DNA of 22,905 bases from an uncultured Collinsella sp. (GTDB lineage Bacteria; Actinomycetota; Coriobacteriia; Coriobacteriales; Coriobacteriaceae), in the NCBI GenBank assembly GCA_900548255.1, contig URKH01000031.1:1-22905 (forward strand), read 5' to 3'. Position numbers and translations under genes: made by a program. The notes beneath the pieces were generated by a model. It saw only the letters and a list, made by a program, of their open reading frames with translations. It had not been told where the DNA came from and ran no database searches. Shown here one piece after another: positions 13,489 through 21,470 of this stretch; position 1 is the first letter of the stretch; the number at the start of each line of letters is the position of its first letter.

Positions 13489-16266
13489 CTACCCGCGGTG
13501 ACGGGCGCGGCTGTACGGCGTATCCACCATGGGCAGATCCGGACGCAGCTTGCCGTCAAATGCGCGATAGGCATTCTGTACGGCGGGCGCTGTGGGGATC
13601 GTTGCGATCTCGCCGATGCCCTTGCCGCCGTATGCCACGGGCAGTAGCTCGTCCTTCTCCACGTAGATGGCGTGGATATCCGGAATCTCGGGCGCACGGA
13701 ACAGCCCGAGCGTGCCGTACCTTGCCTGGGGCACGCAGTCCTTGAGCGGCCAATCCTCGGTAAGCGCATAGCCCATACCCATGAGCACGCCGCCTTCGAT
13801 CTGACCCTGGATGGAGATGGGGTTGACCACCTTGCCGGAATCGTGCGCGGCATAGACCTCGCTCACGCGGCCGTCATCATCCAGAATGACCACATGCGTG
13901 GCAAAGCCGTAGCAGATGTGGCTCTTGGGGTTGGGGACGTCGGCGCCCAGTTTGTCGGTCGGCTCCAGATACACGTAGCCAAACTCGCATCCCTCGAGCG
14001 CCTTGATGGCGGTCGCGGGGTCCTGAGGATGCATACCCTGACCAGCGACGAGCTCCTGCGCGCGCAGCTGATAGGCGCGACCGTCGTCGTACTCGATCTT
14101 GACGCCGTCGCCATGCGCGCTCACGGGAGCGGCGGGCGCAGGCTTGCCGGCCTCGATGCCAACCATGGCATCGCGCAGCAGGAAAGCGGCGCCGCGCACA
14201 GCCTCGCCGGTCACGACCGTCTGACGCGAGCCAGACGTGGTGCCGGAGTCGGGAGCGTTCTCGGTAGAGCACTCGCCGTTGGCGATGCAGCTCAGCGGCA
14301 GACCGCAGGCCTCGGCAACGTCCTGCAAAAAGACGGTGTTGCAGCCCTGGCCGATGTCGGACGTGGCGGCATAGACCACGGCCACGCCATCCTCGACGCG
14401 AATCTTGCAGCGGCCGGCATCGGGCAGGCCCACGCCCACGCCGGCGTTCTTCATGGCGCAGGCGATACCGGCGTGTCCGGGATGCGCATAGTAGGCATCC
14501 TTGACCTCGAGCAGCGTCTCCTTAAGCGCCGTGGAGCAATCGGCAATCTGGCCGTTGGGCAAAACCTCGCCCGGCTCGATGGCGTTTCTGTAACGAATCT
14601 CCCACGGGTCCAGGCCGACCTTCTCTGCCAGCAAGTCGATCAAGCTCTCGAGCGCAAACTCGGACTGGCAAACGCCAAAGCCGCGGTACGCGCCGGCGGG
14701 CGGGTTGTTGGTGTAGTAGCCAAAGCCGCGAATGTCGGTGTTCTGGTACTTGTAGGGGCCGACGGCATGCGTGCAGGCGCGCTCGAGCACCGGGCCGCAC
14801 AGCGACGCGTAGGCGCCGGTGTCAAAGTTGATCTCGCAGTCCAGGCCGGTAAAGTTGCCCTCGGCGTCGCAGCCCAGCGTAAAGGTGCCGTCCATGGCGT
14901 GGCGCTTGGGATGGAAAGCGAGCGACTCGGCACGTGTGAGCTTGCACTTCACAGGACGCTGGAACTTATAGGCGGCGAGCGCGGCCAAGTGCTGGATGGA
15001 CACGTCCTCCTTGCCGCCAAAGCCGCCACCCACGAGCATGGTCTCGACGACCACGCGCTCGGGCTCGTTGTCCCAGCCAAACATGTGGGCGCACTCTTTG
15101 CGTGTGTCGTAGGCACCCTGGTCGGTCGACTGCACCTTGACGCCGTTCTTGTACGGGAAGGCAACGGCGCACTCGGGCTCCAAGAAGGCATGCTCGGTAA
15201 AGGGCGTGGTAAAGCGCTGCGTCACGGTGAACGCGCTCTCTGCCAGCGCCTTGGCGGCGTCGCCGCGCGTCACATGGCGGCTCTGGCACACGTTGTCCTT
15301 GAGCTCCACCGTGTTGCCAAAGGCAAAGAAGCTGTCGTGCAGACGCGGGGCGTCGGCAGCCCTGGCCTCGACAATGTTGCGCACGGGCTTCAGCGGCTCG
15401 TAATCGATCTTTACGAGCTTCTTGGCCTTCTCGAGCGTCGCCTCGTCCTCGGCAACCACCAGCACGATGGCGTCACCCACGCAGCGGGTGATATCGCCCT
15501 GGGCGATCATGACGTCCCAGTCCTGGATAAGGTGGCCGACCTGGTTGACCGGCACGTCCTCGGCGCGCAGGATCCCCACCACGCCGGGCAGGGCCTCGGC
15601 CTTGGAGGTATCGATGGAGAGCACGCGGGCGCGCGGATACTTGGAGCGCACGGCGCTGGCGTAGGTCAGACCCGGCTGATCGAGCTCGTCGATGTCATCG
15701 GGATACTTGCCCTCGCCGAGCACCTTCTTGCGCACGTCGATACGGAAGGCGCGCTTGCCCACGCCGTAGTCGTCGCCGCGCTCCAGGTCCTCGTCGATCT
15801 GCTTTTCGCCGCGGAGCACCGCAGCTGCCAGCGAAATGCCCTCGATGATCTTCTTGTAGCCGGTGCAGCGGCAGACGTTACCGCGGATGGCGTACTTGAT
15901 CTGCTCCTCGGTGGGCTCGGGATCCTCGGCTATGAGCGCGGCACCCGCCATGACCATGCCGGGGATGCAAAAACCGCACTGCACGGCACCCACGGCGCCA
16001 AAGGCGTACACAAAGGCCTCGCGCACGTCCTCGGGCAGGCCCTCGACGGTCACGATGTTGCGGCCGGCGGCAAGGGCGGTGGTCAGCACGCACGCCTTGA
16101 CGGCCGCACCGTCCACGTGGATGGTGCAGGTACCGCACGCGCCCTCGGAGCAGCCGTCCTTGGCGGAGTGAATGTGCAGGTCGTCGCGCAGGTAGCGCAG
16201 CAACGGTTTGTTTTGGGTCGTCGTGCGCTCGACGCCGTTAACGGTAAAAGTGAATTCCTGTGCCAT
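13489..16266 (-). CDS. xdhD: FAD-less molybdenum hydroxylase (selenium-dependent xanthine dehydrogenase type)
   Basis: The 925-aa protein fuses a [2Fe-2S] module to the molybdopterin module of the xanthine dehydrogenase family. The plant-ferredoxin-type cluster ligands are C39, C44, C47 and C59; the second cluster uses C97, C100, C132 and C134. The Mo part shows GGGFGGKED, AYRGFGVCQSEFALES and, near the end, GGKGIGE with the catalytic glutamate. No FAD domain is present and no FAD-subunit gene is in the window. Fused Fe-S/Mo proteins of this length in loci with yqeC and mocA are predicted to be selenium-dependent. Expected role: hydroxylation or, run in reverse, reduction of a purine ring. 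ATG 16266 has GAAGGGA at 7 bases and sits 12 bp after the polyferredoxin stop. Last gene of the operon. Nicotinate- or aldehyde-type substrates are less likely given context. Confidence 0.9.
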   Translation of the reverse strand: MAQEFTFTVNGVERTTTQNKPLLRYLRDDLHIHSAKDGCSEGACGTCTIHVDGAAVKACVLTTALAAGRNIVTVEGLPEDVREAFVYAFGAVGAVQCGFCIPGMVMAGAALIAEDPEPTEEQIKYAIRGNVCRCTGYKKIIEGISLAAAVLRGEKQIDEDLERGDDYGVGKRAFRIDVRKKVLGEGKYPDDIDELDQPGLTYASAVRSKYPRARVLSIDTSKAEALPGVVGILRAEDVPVNQVGHLIQDWDVMIAQGDITRCVGDAIVLVVAEDEATLEKAKKLVKIDYEPLKPVRNIVEARAADAPRLHDSFFAFGNTVELKDNVCQSRHVTRGDAAKALAESAFTVTQRFTTPFTEHAFLEPECAVAFPYKNGVKVQSTDQGAYDTRKECAHMFGWDNEPERVVVETMLVGGGFGGKEDVSIQHLAALAAYKFQRPVKCKLTRAESLAFHPKRHAMDGTFTLGCDAEGNFTGLDCEINFDTGAYASLCGPVLERACTHAVGPYKYQNTDIRGFGYYTNNPPAGAYRGFGVCQSEFALESLIDLLAEKVGLDPWEIRYRNAIEPGEVLPNGQIADCSTALKETLLEVKDAYYAHPGHAGIACAMKNAGVGVGLPDAGRCKIRVEDGVAVVYAATSDIGQGCNTVFLQDVAEACGLPLSCIANGECSTENAPDSGTTSGSRQTVVTGEAVRGAAFLLRDAMVGIEAGKPAPAAPVSAHGDGVKIEYDDGRAYQLRAQELVAGQGMHPQDPATAIKALEGCEFGYVYLEPTDKLGADVPNPKSHICYGFATHVVILDDDGRVSEVYAAHDSGKVVNPISIQGQIEGGVLMGMGYALTEDWPLKDCVPQARYGTLGLFRAPEIPDIHAIYVEKDELLPVAYGGKGIGEIATIPTAPAVQNAYRAFDGKLRPDLPMVDTPYSRARHRG

Positions 16267-16278
16267 GGTGATTCCCTT

Positions 16279-16758
16279 CTACACGCCGGCGGCTATGCCG
16301 GTGCGGTCGTGGATGGCGCCATGCGGGCAGACGACGGCGCACATGCCGCACGACAGACAATCCGCGCCATCAATATGGGCGCAGTTGTCCTCGATGCGGA
16401 TAGCGCCGGCAGGGCACTTTTTGGCGCACATGCCGCAACCGATGCAGCTCGTGTCGCAGATCTTGCGCGCAATGGCGCCCTTGTCGGTGTTGTTGCAGCG
16501 CACCAGGATGTTCTGGTAGCCGGGAACGAAGGCAATCACGCGCTGCGGGCACGCCATGCCGCACAGGCCACAGCCCGTGCACCTGGAGCGGTCCACGCGG
16601 GCGATGCCATCGACCAGCGCAATGGCACCGTGGGGGCAGGCCGCGACACAGGCGCCACAGCCAATGCAGCCTTCGCTGCAGCGGGCGTCGCCGCCTGCGG
16701 AGGCGCAACCGCTTCCGCAGGCAACGTAGGCCACGTTATGTTGAATGGATTTGGCCAT
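16279..16758 (-). CDS. Poly-[4Fe-4S] ferredoxin-like electron carrier (RnfB C-terminal type)
   Basis: A 159-aa protein with four CxxCxxCxxxCP motifs: C31/34/37/41, C60/63/66/70, C105/108/111/115 and C134/137/140/144, enough for four [4Fe-4S] clusters. Three more cysteines lie at the N-terminus (C14, C18, C27). The stretch YQNILVRCNNTDKGAIARK resembles the C-terminal half of RnfB. ATG 16758 follows AGGCGAG and lies 11 bp from the ygfK stop; xdhD begins 12 bp after this stop. The tight spacing suggests stoichiometric expression and a complex in which it carries electrons between XdhD and YgfK. No membrane segment or signal is seen, so it is probably cytoplasmic. Confidence 0.9.
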   Translation of the reverse strand: MAKSIQHNVAYVACGSGCASAGGDARCSEGCIGCGACVAACPHGAIALVDGIARVDRSRCTGCGLCGMACPQRVIAFVPGYQNILVRCNNTDKGAIARKICDTSCIGCGMCAKKCPAGAIRIEDNCAHIDGADCLSCGMCAVVCPHGAIHDRTGIAAGV

Positions 16759-16769
16759 AAGAGACTCGC

Positions 16770-19769
16770 CTATTTCTTAAGGAGATACGGATAGCTGTCG
16801 CGCACGGCCTTGATGGTCAGGCGGACGGCCTCGGGCAGACCGGTGTTGACGGCATCGACCGAGACGGTGCGGACCGTGCCGGCGACGCGAACCTTAAAGT
16901 GGTCCTCGTCCACGGCCAGGAAGCCCTCGTTCTCGGAGTTCTCCATGTCCTGATCGCTCCAGAACAGGGTGAGCTTGTCCTTGTAGGGACGACCCTCCTG
17001 GTAGGGGCAGAACACGGCGCAGTTGCCGCACTCGTTGCACATGCCGTCGACATGGACGACCTGATGCTTGGCCAGGCCCGGCACCTTAATTGCCACGTTG
17101 GCGCGGTTGGGGCACACGTCGCAGCAGACCTCGCACACCGAGCCGCAGCCCAGGCAGCGGGTCTTGGTGCAATTGCGCTTGTCGCGGCACAGCGACCCCT
17201 TGCGCTCGTAGCAGGCGTCCTCGCGACCGACCTGAGCATTCTGGTCGGCGTACTTGTTAAAGTCCACGCCAGCGATGGCACGGGCGACCTCGGCGGCATC
17301 GGCGATAGCCTCGACCACGGTGGCCGGACCGCGACGGCAGTCACCTGCAGCCCAGACGCCCTCAACGCCGGTGGAGGTGGCGGCAAGGCGGCCGCGACGG
17401 TCGTGCTCGACGCCCGCGGCGTCGTACAGGCTGGCATCGATGCCCTCGCCCACGGCACAGATCACCGTGGTGGCGGGCAGCTCGACGGTCTCGCCCGTGG
17501 CGACGGGGCTGCGACGGCCGCTTGCGTCCGGCTCGCCAAGCTCCATGACGTCGCAGGTCAGCACGGCGCCGTTGAGCGCCTTGGGCGCCAGCAGCTCACA
17601 GAACTCAACGCCGTCGGCAAGAGCAAGATCGAGCTCTTCCTCGTCGGCGGGCATCTGCTTCTTGGTGCGGCGATACACCAGGCGCACGTTCTTCACGCCA
17701 GTCAGGCGCTTGGCCACGCGGGCCGCGTCCATAGCGGTATTGCCGGCGCCGATGACCACGACGTCCTCGCCCAGCTCGAGCTTCTCGCCCTTCTTGGCGG
17801 CCTCGAGGAACTCCAGCACGTCGAGCTCGGCGCCCTCGCCCAAGCCTGCAGAGCCGGGCATCCAGGCACCGGTGGCCACGACCACGTCGGTAAAGCCCTG
17901 AGCCTTGAGCTCGTCAATGGACTCCACGCGGGCGTTGAGCTGCACCTTGGCGCCAAAGGCCAGACAGAGCTCGGCATCGTGGGAGATATCGTCGCTCGCG
18001 ATACGGAACTCGGGAATCACGTGACGGACCACGCCGCCGAGCGAGTCGCGGGCCTCGAAGATAGTGACGGGCACGCCGGCGCGCGTCAGGAAGAACGCCG
18101 TCGCCAGGCCGGCCGGGCCGCCGCCGATAACGGCAACGTTGCGCTCGCCGTCGTTGGCGATAGCCTGGGCGCGCAGCTTGGGCAGCACGGCAGTCATGGC
18201 CTCGCGGGCGGCCTTGAGCTTGCTGGCGCGGATCTGGGCACCCTCGGGCTCGTAGAACGCACGCTCGCAAGCACGGCCGCAGGGATGCGGGCAGATGGTG
18301 CCGGTGATAAACGGCAGGGCGTTGCGCTCGATGATGATGTTGAGCGCGTCCTCGTAGCGGCCCTCGTCAACAGCCGCCAGATAGGCAGGGATATCCTGCT
18401 GGATGGGGCAGCTCGTGCGGCACGGCGTGGTAAAGCAGTCGGAAAGCGGGCTCTTGCCGGCGACCTTGCGGTCGGGCAGCGGGCGCAACGGCTTCTTGTA
18501 GAGCGGATTGGTGAGCGAGTCGGTCTGGATCGCAGCCACGGCCTCGAGAGAGACGCCCGCAAACGGCTTGCCATCCAGGTCGGTAAACTCGCCGGCCATC
18601 TGGCTAAAGCGCTCGTAGCCACCAGGCTTGAGCACGTCGGTCGCCAGGGTGACGGGCCAAATGCCGGCATCGTACAGGGCGCGGATGTTGTAGACCGTGG
18701 CGCCGCCGGAGTAGCTGATGCGCAGCTTGCCATCGAACTGCTCGGTAATGCGGCGGGCAGCCTCGATGGTCAGCGAGAACAGCGAACGGCCGGACATATA
18801 CATCTCGGTGGAAGGCAGCTCGTTCCTCGTCACGTCGACGGGGAAGGTGTTGGTGAGCTTGACGCCAAACTCCAGGCCGCGCTCGGCGCACAGGGCAATC
18901 AGGCGCTCGAACATAGGCACGGCATCGGCCCACTGCAGGTCCTCGCGGAAGTGCGTGTCATCGAAGACGATGTAGTCAAAGCCCAGCTCGTTGAGGCGCT
19001 GGCGGGCAAACTCATAGCCCAACAGCGTGGGGTTGCACTTGATGTAGGTGTTGAGGCCCTTCTCGGTGATCAGATAGGTCGCGATGCGCTCGATCTCCGC
19101 CGGCGGGCAGCCGTGCAGGGTAGACTCGGTGATGGAGTTGGAGACGCGCGCCGGGATGGACTCGACAAACGCGGCGTCAACATGCTCAAACTTGTCCAGG
19201 CTAGCGAGAGCCCAGGCACGGCACTCGTTCCAGACGTCGGAGCCGCTGGCGTCCTTCATGCCCTCGATGTAGGCGTCGACCTTGGGGCTCTTAATGCCCT
19301 CCAGGTCATAGCCCACCGACATGTTGAAGACAAAGCCGTCCGGGCTGCCCAGACCGTACTCGCGAGCGATCAGGTGGCAGGCAAACCATGCCTTCACGTA
19401 CTCGGCAAAGGCCTGCGGAACCTCGAGCTCGGTCGACCACTCGCAGTTGTAGCACTCGTCCTGAGCCACGATGCAGGGCTTGTTGACGCACTTGGAGAGC
19501 TCCTCGCCGTCCATAACCTGGACGGTCTTGAGCTCAAAGAAGCGAGAACCGGCCACATAGGATGCCACGATGTTCTGGGCAAGCTGCGTATTGGGACCGG
19601 CGGCCGGGCCAAACGGAGTCTCGATGCGCTCGTCAAAAATGGGAAGCGCGCCCTCCTGGTTGGTCGCGACCATCTTGCGTACGCCAAAGATGGCGTCCTG
19701 GGTCTTGTGCTCCTCGATGATCCAGTTCATCAGCTGCGAAAACGGGATCGGCCTCATGATGTCGCTCAT
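16770..19769 (-). CDS. ygfK: YgfK, putative selenate reductase/purine pathway flavo-iron-sulfur oxidoreductase
   Basis: The 999-aa product has an N-terminal dihydropyrimidine-dehydrogenase-like barrel part (about 1-430). Next comes a GltD-type Fe-S domain starting at CFTTPCRTSCP (about 440), with CPHPCGRACE further on. Two dinucleotide-binding motifs follow: VIGGGPAGLATAF (about 546) and VVIGAGNTAMDAARV (about 673). The C-terminal ferredoxin region has CLGCGSVCEVCCDVCP (about 873) and CNECGNCAVFCPYQEG (about 910). The frame is open to 19913, but ATG 19769 has GAGGAG close upstream and gives the family start MSDIMRPIPFSQLMNW; the extension is Arg-rich and non-family. It is the likely NAD(P)H-linked partner that exchanges electrons with the polyferredoxin and XdhD. 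The selenate reductase name is historical; the physiological substrate is probably a purine or its breakdown product. Confidence 0.9.
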   Translation of the reverse strand: MSDIMRPIPFSQLMNWIIEEHKTQDAIFGVRKMVATNQEGALPIFDERIETPFGPAAGPNTQLAQNIVASYVAGSRFFELKTVQVMDGEELSKCVNKPCIVAQDECYNCEWSTELEVPQAFAEYVKAWFACHLIAREYGLGSPDGFVFNMSVGYDLEGIKSPKVDAYIEGMKDASGSDVWNECRAWALASLDKFEHVDAAFVESIPARVSNSITESTLHGCPPAEIERIATYLITEKGLNTYIKCNPTLLGYEFARQRLNELGFDYIVFDDTHFREDLQWADAVPMFERLIALCAERGLEFGVKLTNTFPVDVTRNELPSTEMYMSGRSLFSLTIEAARRITEQFDGKLRISYSGGATVYNIRALYDAGIWPVTLATDVLKPGGYERFSQMAGEFTDLDGKPFAGVSLEAVAAIQTDSLTNPLYKKPLRPLPDRKVAGKSPLSDCFTTPCRTSCPIQQDIPAYLAAVDEGRYEDALNIIIERNALPFITGTICPHPCGRACERAFYEPEGAQIRASKLKAAREAMTAVLPKLRAQAIANDGERNVAVIGGGPAGLATAFFLTRAGVPVTIFEARDSLGGVVRHVIPEFRIASDDISHDAELCLAFGAKVQLNARVESIDELKAQGFTDVVVATGAWMPGSAGLGEGAELDVLEFLEAAKKGEKLELGEDVVVIGAGNTAMDAARVAKRLTGVKNVRLVYRRTKKQMPADEEELDLALADGVEFCELLAPKALNGAVLTCDVMELGEPDASGRRSPVATGETVELPATTVICAVGEGIDASLYDAAGVEHDRRGRLAATSTGVEGVWAAGDCRRGPATVVEAIADAAEVARAIAGVDFNKYADQNAQVGREDACYERKGSLCRDKRNCTKTRCLGCGSVCEVCCDVCPNRANVAIKVPGLAKHQVVHVDGMCNECGNCAVFCPYQEGRPYKDKLTLFWSDQDMENSENEGFLAVDEDHFKVRVAGTVRTVSVDAVNTGLPEAVRLTIKAVRDSYPYLLKK

Positions 19770-19867
19770 AGTGAGCTCCTCTCTGTAACGCCCGGCGAGA
19801 CCGCGCGGCGGGCGCAAATACGGTGTAGCGCTAGCACAGCGCCGGCGACCCCGCGGAGGCCGCCTAT

Positions 19868-19903
19868 GCGCGCGTCGGATGCGGCGAAACATCCGACGCG
19901 CGC
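19868..19903. repeat. Strong intra-operon hairpin between ssnA and ygfK
   Basis: Arms GCGCGCGTCGGATG (19868-19881) and 19890-19903 are perfectly complementary over 14 bp with an 8-nt loop. It lies 17 bp past the ssnA stop on the minus strand and lacks a U-tract. It may cap or stabilise the upstream message or partly attenuate ygfK. Confidence 0.6.
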
Positions 19904-19919
19904 GAATCTCCAATTGGAA

Positions 19920-21275
19920 TTAATACACGCGATCGTTGAGCGTGCTCCAGAGCTTCTTGGACTCAGCCATGGTCCACGCGTTGATCTTTTCCTCATCAAT
20001 GCCAACGAACTCGCGATCCTTGTACAGGACGCGGCCGTTGATGATGGTGGTACGGCAGTTTTTGCCCATCATGCCAAAGAGCATGTGGCCGTCGATGTTC
20101 TCCTCGCTCAGCGGCGTAAAGGGCTTGTAGTCCATGACGATGACGTCGGCGGCAGCGCCGGCCTCGAGCACGCCGAGCTTGCGATCGAAGTACTTGCTCG
20201 CCATCTTGGCGTTGTTCTCGAACAGCATCGTCATGGCCTCGCACCAGCCCACGTTGGGCATGGCGGCGTTGTGGCGCTGAATGATCAGAAAGACCTTGAG
20301 GCTCTCGAGCATGTCGTGGGTGTAGGCGTCGGTGCCCATGCACACGGGGATGCCGCGGCGGAAGAACTCGAGCACGGGGGCGCAGCCCACGGCGTTGCCC
20401 ATATTGGATTCGGGGTTGTTGACGAGCCAGGTGCCGGACTCCTTGACGATATCCATCTCGGCAGGCGTCACGTGGATGCAGTGGCCGAGCATGGTGTCGG
20501 GACCCAGCAGGTTGTGCTGCAGCAGGCGCTCGACGGGGCTGATGCCGCCGCGGTTGAGGCGGGAATCCCACACGTCATTCATGCCCTCACACACATGGAT
20601 GTGGAAGCCGGTCAGGCCATTGTTGGCCTCGGCCATCTTGTCCATGGTCTCGTCCGAAAGCGTAAAGGTGGCATGTCCGCCAAACATGGCGGCGATCATG
20701 TGGTTGTCGTTATCGCGACGCTCCTTGGCGGCCCACTGGGCAAATTCGGCGTTCTCGGCAATGGCCTGGTCGCATTTTTCCTGGCCGCGGCGATCGGAGA
20801 CCTCGTAGCACAGGCACGAACGCATGCCCAGCTCCTGAGCTGCATCCTTAATGGTAAAGAGGCTTCCCGGGATCTCGCAGAAGCTCGCATGGTGATCGAA
20901 GATCGTGGTGACGCCATCGCGGATGGAGTCAAGGATTGTGGCATAGGCGCTGGCCTTGGTACCGTCGAGCGTCAGGTTATCGTCGATCTTCCACCACTGC
21001 TGCTCAAGATTCTCCAGGAAGTTGGTAGGGTTACAGCCCTTAATGGCAAGGCCGCGGGCCAAACCCGAGTAGATGTGGGTGTGGCAGTTGATGAGTCCGG
21101 GCATGATGAGGTTGCCCCGGGCGTCGACGTACTCGGCATCCGGGTACTTGGCCTTGAGCTCGCACTCGGGGCCCACTTCGACGATCGTATCTCCGTCAAT
21201 GGCGACCGCACCTTTTGGAATGAACGGGATCTGAGCATTGCGGGTAAAGACAGAACCGTTAGCGACCAGAAGCAT
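19920..21275 (-). CDS. ssnA: SsnA-type aminohydrolase
   Basis: A 451-aa metal-dependent amidohydrolase related to guanine and chlorohydrolase deaminases. Metal and catalytic positions: H65/H67 in NCHTHIYSG, H225/H227 in GFHIHVCEG, H265/H268 in LGHCIHV and D316 in GTDAYTHD. The family deaminates or hydrolyses N-heterocycles; SsnA is always found with YgfK in these loci, and a hydrolytic step on a purine-derived ring is its expected role. ATG 21275 is preceded by AAGGGAG at suitable spacing and begins MLLVANGSVFTRN; an ATG six codons upstream (21293) has a poorer site. It follows the permease by 195 bp containing three hairpins and precedes ygfK by 150 bp. The product lacks a signal peptide, so it acts in the cytoplasm. 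Confidence 0.9.
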   Translation of the reverse strand: MLLVANGSVFTRNAQIPFIPKGAVAIDGDTIVEVGPECELKAKYPDAEYVDARGNLIMPGLINCHTHIYSGLARGLAIKGCNPTNFLENLEQQWWKIDDNLTLDGTKASAYATILDSIRDGVTTIFDHHASFCEIPGSLFTIKDAAQELGMRSCLCYEVSDRRGQEKCDQAIAENAEFAQWAAKERRDNDNHMIAAMFGGHATFTLSDETMDKMAEANNGLTGFHIHVCEGMNDVWDSRLNRGGISPVERLLQHNLLGPDTMLGHCIHVTPAEMDIVKESGTWLVNNPESNMGNAVGCAPVLEFFRRGIPVCMGTDAYTHDMLESLKVFLIIQRHNAAMPNVGWCEAMTMLFENNAKMASKYFDRKLGVLEAGAAADVIVMDYKPFTPLSEENIDGHMLFGMMGKNCRTTIINGRVLYKDREFVGIDEEKINAWTMAESKKLWSTLNDRVY

Positions 21276-21380
21276 GGATGCTCCCTTCAACATCAGGGGC
21301 GGGGTTTGACACCTCTGACATGGCGGAGTGCGAAGCGCCGGCCTACACCGGAAACGGGCCCTCTCCCGTCAACGCTTCAC

Positions 21381-21454
21381 CAAAGGGACAAACCCTTTGA
21401 AGTGCGGCTTGGCGCCGCATGACGTCGGCGGACGAGGCGATGCGCCCGCCGACG
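21381..21454 (-). other. Cluster of three hairpins in the permease-ssnA gap
   Basis: Consecutive perfect inverted repeats: CAAAGGG/CCCTTTG (21381-21387, 21393-21399), TGCGGC/GCCGCA (21403-21408, 21414-21419) and CGTCGGCGG/CCGCCGACG (21423-21431, 21446-21454). None has a U-tract on the minus strand. They could be a structured leader, an attenuator or a processing region ahead of ssnA. I found no match by eye to a known purine or xanthine riboswitch core. Confidence 0.45.
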
Positions 21455-21470
21455 AATAGCACCGAATTGG

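Noticed and set aside
13672..16794. A 1040-codon plus-strand open frame opposite xdhD and the polyferredoxin gene
   Set aside because: Same reason: antisense to genes with intact cluster and active-site motifs.
19770..19913. Upstream extension of YgfK
   Set aside because: Arg-rich, non-family sequence from the intergenic region; the start at 19769 has a proper ribosome site and the family N-terminus.
16899..21422. A 1507-codon plus-strand open frame opposite ygfK and ssnA
   Set aside because: Low-complexity Gly/Ala/Leu/Val-rich translation with no family features; an antisense shadow of real genes.
21276..21470. Purine or xanthine riboswitch ahead of ssnA
   Set aside because: Hairpins are present, but the conserved core of known purine-type riboswitches is not seen.
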